From Alphaproteobacteria bacterium (GTDB taxonomy: Bacteria; Pseudomonadota; Alphaproteobacteria; ATCC43930; CGMCC-115725): a DNA stretch of 64,000 nucleotides. Every line of letters begins with the position of its first letter. The stretch's first letter is position 1. The position numbers were made by a program, and so were the translations under genes. This document shows positions 1 through 8,482 of the stretch, piece by piece. The DNA is taken from contig JASHOB010000082.1 in assembly GCA_030041335.1 (NCBI GenBank), positions 62,001 to 126,000 on the forward strand. The letters are read 5' to 3'. The notes below the pieces were generated by a model that saw only the letters and a program-made list of their open reading frames with translations, was not told the origin of the DNA and did not search any database.

Positions 1-153
1 CGCGCCGCGTTGGCTGCCATCGGCAATCTTGCACCCTTAATCCGCGCCGTCGACCATGCCCTCCAAGTTGGTGACGCAGGATCTCATGACAATCGGCCGA
101 AACCGCATCCGCCGCCGCCCGTCTTGGCCGCGAAGCCGCGGCTTGTCAAATGT

Positions 154-369
154 TCAGGCCGCCTTGCCGCGTGCGCTCTTGCCGTGGTCGTCAACGATGC
201 GATAGCGCACGGTAGCATCATCAATCGTGGCGCGGGCACGCGCTTGCCAGGCCTGATAGGCTTCGCGGTAGCTCTTGAACGGGCCGAGCCGCTCCTCCTT
301 GGCGCCGGGCGCCATTTTCCTGAAACTGGTGTCGGTGAATTCGCCGCCGATCACCCAATAATTTGACAT
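154..369 (-). CDS. DUF4170 domain-containing small protein
   Basis: A 71-residue protein recognised by its opening MSNYWVIGGEFTDTSF and the block GPFKSYREAYQAW, both typical of the DUF4170 family, which is nearly confined to Alphaproteobacteria. No catalytic role is known for the family. It is soluble, with no signal peptide or membrane segment. The ATG is preceded by GAGGGA about six bases upstream, which supports this start. It is divergent from ubiD across a 104-bp gap. In relatives DUF4170 genes often lie near lipid A or inositol monophosphatase genes; here the downstream neighbour falls off the window edge, so that context cannot be tested. Confidence 0.88.
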   Translation of the reverse strand: MSNYWVIGGEFTDTSFRKMAPGAKEERLGPFKSYREAYQAWQARARATIDDATVRYRIVDDHGKSARGKAA

Positions 370-414
370 ATGATTCCCTCGCCATCGCTAAAGCACCCTG
401 AACTGGCTCGCTAT

Positions 415-440
415 CCCCGTGCCCTCTATAGTGCGCGGGG
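415..440. promoter_or_regulatory. Inverted repeat in the DUF4170/ubiD divergent region
   Basis: Arms CCCCGTGC (415-422) and GCGCGGGG (433-440) pair over eight positions with one G-T wobble around a 10-nt loop containing TATAGT (427-432), a possible -10 hexamer for ubiD. The -35 region is poor. It could be an operator or an mRNA hairpin; the position between divergent genes is the only support for regulation. Confidence 0.3.
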
Positions 441-473
441 TTCAATAGCATAAATCGACCTAAAGCAAAGCGA

Positions 474-1982
474 ATGCCATATGCTTCTTTGCGCGATTTT
501 TTGGCGCATCTAGATGCCAAAGGCGCGCTCAAACGGGTCGCGGTGCCGGTATCGCCCGATCGCGAGATCACCGAGATCCAGACCCGCCTTCTGGCCGAAC
601 ACGGTCCCGCGGTGCTGTTCGAACAAGTGGTGCGCGCCGACGGTTCTCGCTACCCGATGCCGGTGTTGGCCAACCTGTTCGGTACGGTGGAGCGGGTCGC
701 CTGGGGCATGGGCCGCGAGCCGGCGCAGCTGCGCCAGGTTGGCGAGACGCTCGCCTTCCTCAAGCAGCCCGAGCCGCCAGGCGGCTGGCGCGAGGCGCTC
801 GAAATGCTGCCCTTGCTCCGGACCGTGATGGCCATGAAGCCGCGCACGGTCGCCAACGCGCCTTGTCAGGAAGTAGTGGTGCGCGGTGATCAGATTGATC
901 TCGGGTATCTTCCGATCCAGACCTGCTGGCCGGGCGAGCCGGCGCCGCTTATTACGTGGCCGCTGGTTGTTACCAAAGGGCCAAGCGAACGGCCCGAGGA
1001 TGCCTATAATCTCGGCATTTACCGCATGCAGGTCACCGGCCGCGATAGCACGCTCATGCGTTGGCTGGCGCATCGCGGCGGGGCGCAACACCATCGCCGC
1101 TGGAAGGAGGCGAACACCGAGCCGTTGCCGGCGGCCGCGGTGATCGGTGCCGATCCCGCCACCATTCTTGCCGCTGTCACGCCGGTGCCCGACACGCTCT
1201 CCGAATATCAATTCGCCGGGCTGCTCCGCGGCCGCAAGGTCGAGCTCGTTGAATGCAAAACCGTCCCGCTCAAAGTGCCGGCGCATGCCGAGATCGTGCT
1301 CGAGGGCCGTGTCTCGCTCGACGAATTCGGAGACGAGGGCCCCTATGGCGACCATACCGGCTACTATAACGCGGTCGAGCGCTTTCCCGTTTTCAAGATC
1401 TCGGCCATCACGATGCGCCGCGACCCGATCTATCTCACGACCTTCACCGGCCGCCCGCCCGATGAACCGTCAGTGCTCGGCGAGGCGCTCAACGAAATGT
1501 TCATTCCGCTGTTGCAACAGCAATTCCCGGAGATTGTCGATTTCTGGCTGCCGCCGGAAAGCTGTTCCTATCGGATGGCCGTCGTGTCCATCCGCAAAGC
1601 CTATGCCGGCCATGCCAAGCGTGTGATGCTCGGGGTGTGGTCGTTCTTGCGTCAGTTCGTCTACACCAAGTTCGTGGTCGTGGTCGATGACGACATCGAC
1701 GCGCGCGACTGGAAGGACGTCATCTGGGCGATGTCGACACGCATGGATCCGGTGCGTGACGTCACGCTGATCGCCAACACGCCGATCGACTATCTCGACT
1801 TTGCCTCGCCCGAGCCAGGGCTGGGAGGCAAGATCGGCTTCGACGCCACCACCAAATGGCCGCCCGAAACGCAGCGCGATTGGGGTCGCAAGATCCGCAT
1901 GGACGATGACATGATCAGAACGGTCAGCCGAAAGTGGCCGGAACTTGGTCTGCCGGGCAGCGGTAAACCGGTGTGGAAGTAG
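474..1982 (+). CDS. ubiD: UbiD family prenylated-FMN decarboxylase
   Basis: A 502-residue member of the UbiD family of prFMN-dependent (de)carboxylases; in ubiquinone synthesis these decarboxylate 4-hydroxy-3-polyprenylbenzoate. Length matches E. coli UbiD (about 497). The N-terminus [17 protein letters not shown] is the usual UbiD opening, and [16 protein letters not shown] near residues 285-300 is the family's conserved active-site segment. The C-terminus contains a metal and dimerisation region typical of the family ([12 protein letters not shown]). No flavin prenyltransferase ubiX is visible in the window. A ubiquinone role is inferred from similarity; other aryl or enoic acids are possible substrates. 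The ATG at 474 is the first good start, with a weak purine-rich AAAGCAAAG upstream. Confidence 0.9.
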   Translation: MPYASLRDFLAHLDAKGALKRVAVPVSPDREITEIQTRLLAEHGPAVLFEQVVRADGSRYPMPVLANLFGTVERVAWGMGREPAQLRQVGETLAFLKQPEPPGGWREALEMLPLLRTVMAMKPRTVANAPCQEVVVRGDQIDLGYLPIQTCWPGEPAPLITWPLVVTKGPSERPEDAYNLGIYRMQVTGRDSTLMRWLAHRGGAQHHRRWKEANTEPLPAAAVIGADPATILAAVTPVPDTLSEYQFAGLLRGRKVELVECKTVPLKVPAHAEIVLEGRVSLDEFGDEGPYGDHTGYYNAVERFPVFKISAITMRRDPIYLTTFTGRPPDEPSVLGEALNEMFIPLLQQQFPEIVDFWLPPESCSYRMAVVSIRKAYAGHAKRVMLGVWSFLRQFVYTKFVVVVDDDIDARDWKDVIWAMSTRMDPVRDVTLIANTPIDYLDFASPEPGLGGKIGFDATTKWPPETQRDWGRKIRMDDDMIRTVSRKWPELGLPGSGKPVWK

Positions 1983-2479
1983 CAGGCCGGCAACCGTCTG
2001 CCCAAATGAAAAAGAGCGATCGACGAGCTTCCCTGGTGGCGACCGTCGCTAAGCCAGGGAAACAGCGACAAAGCCATGGCCTCGGCGATCTTGCGGCGCC
2101 CATTCTCGGCGCTGCCAAGCGCTGAGATGGCGCATCAATTGGGCAAAATAATGCCGCAAAATCAATTAGCAACAAGGCATAGCCAAAGCCAATCCCCGAT
2201 CACAGCCCGGGCGGCTCGCCGTGCTTGCGCTCGCCCCGACATGACCGAGATCGCAGTCGCTGAGCGAGGTCAGGCGGCGAGGACCGCGCCGCAGCCGCCA
2301 TCCGGATCAGATACGCCGCTGAACCCCCTGATATCGCAGATTTTTACCGAGGGCGTCTGGTCGTCGCTCAATGCGGCGGCGATGGCGCGTCGACGATCGG
2401 CATGGTTCAGGCCGCTGCCGATCTGGTCATCGACGCGACGGCCGGCGGTTGGCTGATGTGGCTGACCGCGTCCGACCGC
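1983..2479. other. Intergenic region, 497 bp, no convincing gene
   Basis: Lies between the convergent ends of ubiD and the PfkB kinase. Open frames here (for example plus strand 2076-2456) have no recognisable domain and no ribosome binding site. The stretch 2340-2500 reads as a plausible coding fragment in one frame (MVQAAADLVIDATAGG from 2402), so it may hold an eroded gene. A strong hairpin sits at 2029-2061. Confidence 0.5.
2029..2061 (+). terminator. Strong hairpin downstream of ubiD
   Basis: TTCCCTGG (2029-2036) pairs perfectly with CCAGGGAA (2054-2061), and the loop contains a second small stem, GCGAC-C-GTCGC. It begins 46 nt after the ubiD stop. There is no T-tract, so it may act as a Rho-associated or mRNA-stabilising 3' hairpin rather than a classic intrinsic terminator. 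Confidence 0.4.
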
Positions 2480-3475
2480 TCAGATGAGCCCGGCCCTTTG
2501 GGCCAAGTCCCGCAGCGGCGTTTCCGGGCGCGCGCCGTAATGCGATATGACTTCGGCGGCGGCGAGGCTGCCGAGCTTGCCACAGCTGGCTAGATCCTTG
2601 CCGTTGGTCAGGCCATAGAGGAAGCCGGCGGCGTAGAGATCGCCGGCGCCGGTCGAATCGATGACGCGCTCCGGCGGAGAGATCGGGATGCGGTGCTCGC
2701 GGTCGCGGGTGACGATCACCGAACCCAACTCACTGCGCGTCAGCGCCGCGATCTCGGTCTTGCCGCGCACGTGATTCACCGCCTGCTCGAAATCGTTGAC
2801 CTGATAGAGCGAGCAGATCTCGGCCTCGTTGGCGAATAGTATGTCGATGTGGTTCGCGACCAGGTCGCGGAACTCGTCGCGATAGCGATCGACGCAGAAC
2901 GGGTCGGACAGGGATAGCGACACTTTGCGGCCGGCGTCGTGCGCGGTCTTGGCCGCCCGGCGAAACGCCTCTTTGGCGCGCGGCGGATCGAACAGGTAGC
3001 CTTCGAGATAGGTCACTTGTGCGGCCGCGATGAGGTTGGGGTCAAGGTCCTCCGGTCCCAGTTCGACGCAGGCGCCGAGATAGGTGTTCATGGTGCGCTG
3101 CGCGTCCGGCGTCACCAAGATGAGGCACCGGGCGGTCGATGGCCCCTTCGTCAGGGGCGCCGTGTCGAATTTGACCCCGATCGCCCGCATGTCGTGGGCG
3201 AACACGTCGCCAAGCTGGTCATTCCGCACCTTGCCAACGTAGGCGCCTTTGCCGCCGAAGGAGGCGATGCCCGCCATGGTATTGCCGCAGGAGCCGCCGG
3301 ACATTTCGACGCCGCTGCCGGTGGCGCGATAGAGCGCCTCGGCACGAGCCTCGTTGACCAGCGTCATCGTGCCCTTGCGCAAATCGTGCTTCGACAGAAA
3401 CTGATCATCGCTGGGCACCAGAATGTCGACAATGGCGTTGCCGATGCCGACGACATCAAGGGTTTGCGTCGCCAT
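2480..3475 (-). CDS. PfkB family adenosine/sugar kinase
   Basis: A 331-residue ribokinase-fold kinase that phosphorylates a nucleoside or sugar hydroxyl with ATP. The glycine-rich PfkB signature 1 is visible at GGSCGNTMAGIASFGGKGA (about residues 60-78). Signature 2, DSTGAGDLYAAGF (about 287-299), contains the catalytic base Asp after GAGD-type geometry. The opening TLDVVGIGNAIVDILV and overall length are typical of alphaproteobacterial proteins annotated as adenosine kinase. Substrate specificity (adenosine versus a sugar such as ribose or fructose) cannot be read from sequence alone. The gene is divergent from the EI24 gene over 71 bp. Confidence 0.9.
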   Translation of the reverse strand: MATQTLDVVGIGNAIVDILVPSDDQFLSKHDLRKGTMTLVNEARAEALYRATGSGVEMSGGSCGNTMAGIASFGGKGAYVGKVRNDQLGDVFAHDMRAIGVKFDTAPLTKGPSTARCLILVTPDAQRTMNTYLGACVELGPEDLDPNLIAAAQVTYLEGYLFDPPRAKEAFRRAAKTAHDAGRKVSLSLSDPFCVDRYRDEFRDLVANHIDILFANEAEICSLYQVNDFEQAVNHVRGKTEIAALTRSELGSVIVTRDREHRIPISPPERVIDSTGAGDLYAAGFLYGLTNGKDLASCGKLGSLAAAEVISHYGARPETPLRDLAQRAGLI

Positions 3476-3546
3476 AACGTGATTTTCCCGGCTCGTTCGG
3501 TGAAAACGCGCGGAGTATAAGGAGCTTTCCCTTCAGGGCAACACCA

Positions 3547-4248
3547 ATGCTGTCAGCGTTTCTTGTCGCTCTCGCCGACGTCTTCGCGCCGCACCAGCGC
3601 CGCGTCCTCTTGTACAGCCTGCTCGGGACGCTCGGGTTGCTGCTGGTGTTGTGGTTCGGCGCCACCTGGCTGCTGCAGCTGATCCATCTTACCGGATTTT
3701 CATGGCTCGACCGCACGATCGGGGTGCTCGGCAGCGCCGCTGCGCTGGTGCTCGCTTGGCTCTTGTTCCCGGCGATGAGTGCGCTGATGTTGGGTTTTTT
3801 CCTCGACAGCGTCGCCCGCGCGGTGGAACAGCAGCACTATCCCGACCTTCCGCCGGCACGTCATCAAACCGTGGCCGAGACTATTAACGTGTCGTTGCAG
3901 CTCGGCATACTGGCGGTCGTGATCAACCTTCTCGCACTGCCCTTTTATTTGTTTCCGGCGATAAATCTCTTGGTCTATTACGGATTCAACGGTTATCTTG
4001 TGGCGAAGGAATATTTCACCCTGATTGCGCTCCGTCGGCTCGATGCTGCGGCGGCAAACGCGATATGGCGCCAACATAGATTGCGGCTGATCTTGTCCGG
4101 GGTCCTCATCGCCATTCCGCTCTCGCTGCCGATTGTCAATCTGGCGGCGCCGGTTTGGGCAGCAGCGGTAATGCTGCACCTGTTCGAAGGCCTGCGCACG
4201 CAGCCCTCAGTCAGGATGGGGCCAATGAGGGGTTTTGGGCCAAATTAA
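3547..4248 (+). CDS. EI24 domain membrane protein (CysZ-like)
   Basis: A 233-residue inner-membrane protein with about four to five hydrophobic segments (around residues 22-46, 55-80, 115-145, 180-205). The N-terminal MLSAFLVALADVFAPHQRR and the segment LPFYLFPAINLLVYYGFNGYLVAKEYF are characteristic of the EI24 family, which includes the sulfate transporter CysZ. No cys genes are nearby, so a sulfate role is only a possibility. It stands 16 nt upstream of the bactofilin gene and is probably cotranscribed with it and the following lipoprotein. Confidence 0.85.
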   Translation: MLSAFLVALADVFAPHQRRVLLYSLLGTLGLLLVLWFGATWLLQLIHLTGFSWLDRTIGVLGSAAALVLAWLLFPAMSALMLGFFLDSVARAVEQQHYPDLPPARHQTVAETINVSLQLGILAVVINLLALPFYLFPAINLLVYYGFNGYLVAKEYFTLIALRRLDAAAANAIWRQHRLRLILSGVLIAIPLSLPIVNLAAPVWAAAVMLHLFEGLRTQPSVRMGPMRGFGPN

Positions 4249-4264
4249 CGAGCGAGGGTGAAAC

Positions 4265-4948
4265 ATGGCGATATTCAGCCGGAACAAAAAGGGGGAAGAC
4301 GGTAACGTCGCGGCGCTGAACCCTGATTCGGAGCTCGATCTTCCCGTCAAACCTGCTTCACGACCGAGTGCCGGCGGGGCCGTTCCGAGCCGTCCTACGG
4401 CAGTGCCGGCGCCGGCGCTGCACGAGAATCGCCCGCGCGATTCGCGGGGAGTTCCGGGTCGCGGCGCCGAAACCAAATCAACGGAGGGAAAGAACGTGGC
4501 AGAGATCGCGCGTCCAGCAGATATGGCACGCAGGCTTGTCGAAGCGCCACCGGCGGCGCGGAACGAGCCTGAACTGCGCAAGCTCACGGTCGGACGGGAG
4601 ATTACGCTGCAAGGCGAGATCACCCATTGCGACCAGCTCATTGTCGAGGGCACCGTCACCGCCAATCTTTCCTGCCAAGAGGTCGCTATCATGGAGAGCG
4701 GCGTTCTCAAGGGCACGGTCGAAATTGGACAAATCGAGGTGCGCGGCCTGTTCGAGGGCACGCTCAACGTCAGCGGCCGGCTGCTGATCCGCTCGACCGG
4801 ACGGGTCGTCGGCAAAGTGCGCTACGGCCAGGTCGAGATCGAGATCGGCGGTCAAATCTCGGGCGAAGTCGAAGCCCAGCCTCCGGCCAAGAGCGCCAAT
4901 AAGAACGCGGCCGCGGCGCCCGCGCCCGCGCCCGCCGGCATTCTCTAG
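4265..4948 (+). CDS. Bactofilin family cytoskeletal protein
   Basis: A 227-residue bactofilin, a polymer-forming cytoskeletal scaffold with a right-handed beta-helix core. The core (about residues 98-195) begins with LTVGREITLQGEITHCDQLIVEG and shows the repeating hydrophobic-glycine ladder of the family, with phrases such as VEIGQIEVRGLFEGTLNVSG. The N-terminal roughly 95 residues and the C-terminal roughly 30 are low-complexity and rich in Pro, Ala and Arg, as is usual for the disordered tails. A good ribosome binding site, GAGGGTGAAAC, precedes the ATG. Bactofilins organise cell-wall enzymes or chromosome-segregation proteins; which applies here is unknown. Confidence 0.92.
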   Translation: MAIFSRNKKGEDGNVAALNPDSELDLPVKPASRPSAGGAVPSRPTAVPAPALHENRPRDSRGVPGRGAETKSTEGKNVAEIARPADMARRLVEAPPAARNEPELRKLTVGREITLQGEITHCDQLIVEGTVTANLSCQEVAIMESGVLKGTVEIGQIEVRGLFEGTLNVSGRLLIRSTGRVVGKVRYGQVEIEIGGQISGEVEAQPPAKSANKNAAAAPAPAPAGIL

Positions 4949-4974
4949 ACGCCCGGCCTCCGAATTTACGGGCA

Positions 4975-5382
4975 ATGATGGGTTCCCCATCGCGGGGTTG
5001 CGTCGCGATCTGCCTTGCCGGCGCGCTGTCGCTACTGCTGGCGGGGTGCGCCACCAACCCGAATGCCGGCATGGCGACGCCGTCGGCGTCGAGGCCTTCC
5101 GGCGAGGCAATCATGCTCGCGCCACAACTCGCCCGCCTGCACAATAAGAGCACCGCGGAGGTCCAGGCGATGGTGGGCAACCCTGATTTTCGCCGCGTCG
5201 AGCCGCCCGGCGAGCTGTGGCAATACCGCAGTCAGGAATGCGTGGTCGATCTGTTTTTCTACGGGGCCAACGATGATCGCCGCGTCGTCCGTATCGATGG
5301 CCGCAGCCGCGACCCGGCCCGCGTCACCGAGGAACGTTGCGGCGATGGCCGCGAGGTCCTGAAAGACCGCCTTCGCGGCTAG
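4975..5382 (+). CDS. Putative lipoprotein, SmpA/OmlA-like
   Basis: A 135-residue exported lipoprotein. A signal peptide (LAGALSLLLAGC) ends in a lipobox with the acylated Cys near residue 25. The mature part contains LARLHNKSTAEVQAMVGNPDFRR...GELWQYRS, the small alpha/beta pattern of SmpA/BamE-like outer-membrane proteins, in which a helix is followed by an aromatic-rich strand. It is shorter and more divergent than BamE itself, so an assembly-machine role is only suggested. Two consecutive ATG codons (4975 and 4978) are possible starts. Its stop overlaps that of nth in a shared CTAG. Confidence 0.75.
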   Translation: MMGSPSRGCVAICLAGALSLLLAGCATNPNAGMATPSASRPSGEAIMLAPQLARLHNKSTAEVQAMVGNPDFRRVEPPGELWQYRSQECVVDLFFYGANDDRRVVRIDGRSRDPARVTEERCGDGREVLKDRLRG

Positions 5383-6050
5383 ATCGGTCGCGCCGCGGCG
5401 CGGCGCGGTTCGGGCACGCGCGCGGTCTTTTGCTTGAAGGCACACAGATCGCGCACCACGCACTCGGGACACCGGGGTTTGCGGGCGGTGCAAGTGTAGC
5501 GACCATGCAAAATCAACCAGTGATGCGCGTGCGCCAGATATTGCTTCGGTACACTTTTGTTCAGCCTCAGTTCCACCGCCAGCGGCGTCTTGCCGCGCGC
5601 CAAACCGGTGCGGTTGGCGACGCGGAAGATATGGGTATCGACCGCGATGGTCGATTGGCCGAATGCGACATTCAACACCACATTCGCGGTCTTGCGTCCG
5701 ACCCCTGGCAGTTCTTCCAACTCCTCGCGATTGTGCGGCACCTGCCCATCATGGCGCTCGATCAACAGCTTGCTGAGCGCGACGACGTTCTTCGCCTTGG
5801 TGCGATAGAGGCCGATCGTCTTGATCAAGTTGCGAATGCGCGTTTCACCCAGCGCTACCATTTTGGCGGGCGTGTCGGCGGCCGCGAAGAGTGTCGGCGT
5901 AACCTTGTTGACGCTGGCATCGGTCGCTTGCGCCGACAGCACCACGGCAATCAGCAATGTGTAGGGGCTGTTATATTCGAGCTCGGACCTCGGCGCGGGC
6001 CGCGCCGCGGCAAGACGGCGAAAGAATTCCGCGATCGCGTCCGGCTTCAT
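5379..6050 (-). CDS. nth: Endonuclease III (DNA glycosylase/AP lyase)
   Basis: A 223-residue base-excision repair enzyme that removes oxidised pyrimidines and nicks the AP site. All landmarks are at the E. coli positions: the helix-hairpin-helix LPGVGRKTANVVL with catalytic Lys120, Asp138 in VDTHIFR, and the [4Fe-4S] ligands Cys187-X6-Cys194-X2-Cys197-X5-Cys203. The gene begins six bases after the FUSC gene stop and is likely cotranscribed with it. It converges on the lipoprotein gene with a 4-nt overlap. Confidence 0.97.
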   Translation of the reverse strand: MKPDAIAEFFRRLAAARPAPRSELEYNSPYTLLIAVVLSAQATDASVNKVTPTLFAAADTPAKMVALGETRIRNLIKTIGLYRTKAKNVVALSKLLIERHDGQVPHNREELEELPGVGRKTANVVLNVAFGQSTIAVDTHIFRVANRTGLARGKTPLAVELRLNKSVPKQYLAHAHHWLILHGRYTCTARKPRCPECVVRDLCAFKQKTARVPEPRRAAARPI

Positions 6051-6056
6051 CGCCCA

Positions 6057-7190
6057 CTACTTGCTGTAAGAAAGTTCGGCGACACGACTTTGCAGATCCC
6101 CCAGATTGCGGCGTAACTCATCGAGCGCGAAGCCAAGGGTGAAGATGCGCGCGGCTTCGCTATCAGACAAGTCCCGTGTCAGACCGGCACGGCGCAACCC
6201 ACTCATCGCCGCGGTGTAAGCGGCAAAGGCCGCGGTGACGGCGTCGAGACTGGGCGGCTCTCGACGCGCATTGAGCGCTTGCGCCATACCGCCGAGATGG
6301 GCGCGAAGCGATTGCGAAAGCTGTTCCAAAGCCGGCAGCAGGTGGGCGCCAGCAGCCTCCTGCAGCGGCGCGGCTCCAGCGCGGCCAATGACGGCGTAAT
6401 CGGACCGCAGCCGGCGCAGCGCCTGCAAGATCGGCTTGGCATCGGCCTCACTCGAGAGGTGATTGGCACGCTCGCGCGAGGCATCCGACACCACGCCGTC
6501 GAGCTTGGAAACCAGGCGGCGATAACCATCCTGCAGCCGGACGATCGCCGAAAGATCGCGCTTTTCGCCAAACCCGGCAAAGAGCTGCGCCACCAGCCGC
6601 GCCGACAGGCGTAAAATGTCGGCAGTAGTGTCGGCAACGACGGTATGTGTACGCGCCGGAAACACCACGCGCGACACGACAATGCCGGTACCGCTGCCGA
6701 TCGCGATTTCGATGACGCGGCCGAGCGCCGAGTCGAAGGCATTGACATGCTGCAGCGACGGAATGATCAGGACAATGACCGCCGTAATCGGGGCAACTCG
6801 AAAATCGCGGCGCAAGGCCGCTAGAAATGCCAATGGCGCCACCGATATCGCCAAAGCAACCCCCAGCATCCAAACATTGTAGGTCGGGAGAATCAGGGCA
6901 ACGCTAGTGCCGTAGACCGCACCCGCCAGGGTGCCGACGAAATAGTCGAGCGCAGCGAGCAGGGATCCGCTGGTGCTTGCTTGCATCACCACGATCGCGG
7001 TGAACACCGCCCAATAACCTTGCTGCAAGCCGAGGATGCGGCCGATCGCGAAGGCCAACATCGCCGCCACCGTGACGCGTGCGGCGGTGCGCCATTCGTT
7101 TGCGCGCTTCACGATCCATCGCGCCGCGCGTCTTCCGCCGTTTCCCAGATTGATCTTGGCCGACATCATCGCTGATTTACGTTGGATCAC
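6057..7190 (-). CDS. FUSC family transporter (aromatic acid exporter-like)
   Basis: A 377-residue inner-membrane protein with a cluster of about six hydrophobic helices in the first 170 residues (for example WAVFTAIVVMQASTSGSLLA and APITAVIVLIIPSL), followed by a helical cytoplasmic part. This is the half-size architecture of FUSC/aromatic acid exporter (AaeB-like) proteins. The substrate is unknown. The start is uncertain: GTG at 7190 has an AGGG about five bases upstream, while a pair of ATG codons at 7169 and 7166 lack a clear ribosome binding site. It is the first gene of a probable two-gene unit with nth. Confidence 0.82.
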   Translation of the reverse strand: MIQRKSAMMSAKINLGNGGRRAARWIVKRANEWRTAARVTVAAMLAFAIGRILGLQQGYWAVFTAIVVMQASTSGSLLAALDYFVGTLAGAVYGTSVALILPTYNVWMLGVALAISVAPLAFLAALRRDFRVAPITAVIVLIIPSLQHVNAFDSALGRVIEIAIGSGTGIVVSRVVFPARTHTVVADTTADILRLSARLVAQLFAGFGEKRDLSAIVRLQDGYRRLVSKLDGVVSDASRERANHLSSEADAKPILQALRRLRSDYAVIGRAGAAPLQEAAGAHLLPALEQLSQSLRAHLGGMAQALNARREPPSLDAVTAAFAAYTAAMSGLRRAGLTRDLSDSEAARIFTLGFALDELRRNLGDLQSRVAELSYSK

Positions 7191-7210
7191 GCAGGCCCTA
7201 TTCTATCGGT

Positions 7211-7708
7211 ATGGCGGAATCGGATGCTGAGGAATTCTATTATGCCGAATTGCGGCCGCATCGCAGCTTGCCATTGCGCGGCTTCGCCATTGTCATGGCC
7301 GTGCTGGCGGTTGCCAGTTGCCTCATCGGCGTCGGCTTCGTGCTCCGCGGCGCTTGGCCGGTGACGCCGTTTTTCGGGCTCGATATCGGCCTCATCTACC
7401 TTGCCTTCCGTCTCAGCTATCGCAGCGCGCGGCAGCGTGAACATTTGCGGCTTACCGAGGAAGCGCTCACCCTGGAGCGCGTCGATGTCTATGGCGGTCG
7501 CCAGCGTTGGCGCTTTCAACCCTTTTGGCTTCGGATCATCTTCGAAGAACGCGATGCCGGGTCGAATCGGCTGTCGCTAGCCTCGCACGGTAAGTCGGTG
7601 GCCATCGGCACGTTTCTGGGACCGGACGAGCGGCGCAAGGTCGCGGTCGCCCTGAAGGCCGCGTTAAGCCGGTGGCGGCGCAAAATCGCCTCAGCGCACG
7701 CGGAGTAG
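7211..7708 (+). CDS. DUF2244 membrane protein
   Basis: A 165-residue protein with two adjacent hydrophobic helices (about residues 22-43 and 48-68) followed by a soluble domain. The block SYRSARQREHLRLTEEALTLERVD and the ending IGTFLGPDERRKVAVALKAAL are typical of DUF2244 proteins of Alphaproteobacteria, often encoded near nth or cytochrome oxidase genes. Function is unknown. The gene is divergent from the FUSC/nth unit with only 20 bp between start codons, and its 3' end overlaps the last permease gene of the polyamine operon by 18 nt on the opposite strand. Confidence 0.85.
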   Translation: MAESDAEEFYYAELRPHRSLPLRGFAIVMAVLAVASCLIGVGFVLRGAWPVTPFFGLDIGLIYLAFRLSYRSARQREHLRLTEEALTLERVDVYGGRQRWRFQPFWLRIIFEERDAGSNRLSLASHGKSVAIGTFLGPDERRKVAVALKAALSRWRRKIASAHAE

Positions 7709-8482
7709 GCGATTAGCACCGGCCACTAAAACCGTGATCACGATCAGGATCAACGTTGCCAAGGCGTTGATCTGCGGGCTTACGCCTAGCCGCACACTGG
7801 AGAAAATCACCATCGGCAGCGTGGTCGACGCCGGGCCGGCGGTGAAGCTGGCGATCACTAAATCGTCGAGCGACAGGGTAAAGGCGAGGAGCCAGCCGGC
7901 GGCCAGCGCCGGCGCAATCAGCGGCAGCGTGATGGTCAGGAACACGCGCACGGGGCCTGCACCGAGATCGAGCGCCGCTTCTTCGAGTGAGCGGTCGAAC
8001 GCCGAGAGCCGGGCCTCGACGATGACCGCGACAAAGGCGATGCCCAGCGTGATATGCGCGATCGCAATCGTCGCGATGCCGCGACCCTGCGGCCAGCCGG
8101 TGGCTTGTTCCAGGGCGACGAACAACAACAGCAGGGACAGCCCGCTGATAATTTCCGGCATGACCAAAGGTGCCGTCGTCATCGCTGCCAACAAGGTACG
8201 GCCAGCGAAACGGCGATAGCGCACCAAGCCATAGGCCGCCAACGTGCCCAGACCCAGCGCACCGGTCGCCGCGATCAGCGCGACCTGGAGGCTCACGCGT
8301 GCGGCACGGCCGATCGCTTCGTTCTCGAACAGCGCCCCGTACCACTGCAGCGAAAAACCCGCCCACACCGTAACGAGGCGCGAGGCGTTGAATGAATAAA
8401 CCACCACCGACGCGATCGGCGCATAGAGAAACACAAAGCCGAAGATCAGCGATGCCACCAGAAACAAGGAGAGGCGGTTCAT
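7691..8482 (-). CDS. potC: Polyamine-type ABC transporter permease (PotC/PotI-like)
   Basis: A 263-residue inner-membrane permease with six predicted helices. The EAA loop, which contacts the ATPase, is seen as LEEAALDLGAGPVRVFLTITLP around residue 160. The opening MNRLSLFLVASLIFGFVFLYAPIA matches PotC/PotI-type permeases. The ATG at 8482 overlaps the stop of the upstream permease by four bases (ATGA), so the two are translationally coupled. It is the last gene of the potDABC-order operon. Putrescine versus spermidine specificity lies with the binding protein. Confidence 0.93.
   Translation of the reverse strand: MNRLSLFLVASLIFGFVFLYAPIASVVVYSFNASRLVTVWAGFSLQWYGALFENEAIGRAARVSLQVALIAATGALGLGTLAAYGLVRYRRFAGRTLLAAMTTAPLVMPEIISGLSLLLLFVALEQATGWPQGRGIATIAIAHITLGIAFVAVIVEARLSAFDRSLEEAALDLGAGPVRVFLTITLPLIAPALAAGWLLAFTLSLDDLVIASFTAGPASTTLPMVIFSSVRLGVSPQINALATLILIVITVLVAGANRLLRVR

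Noticed and set aside
1-153. Start of a further minus-strand gene at the left edge
   Set aside because: An ATG at position 20 with AAGGGTG upstream would encode only six residues before the window ends, too little to support a call.
2076-2593. Plus-strand frames between ubiD and the PfkB kinase
   Set aside because: A short stretch (MVQAAADLVIDATAGG) reads like protein but is not continuous with a start or domain and enters the kinase gene antisense. At most an eroded fragment.
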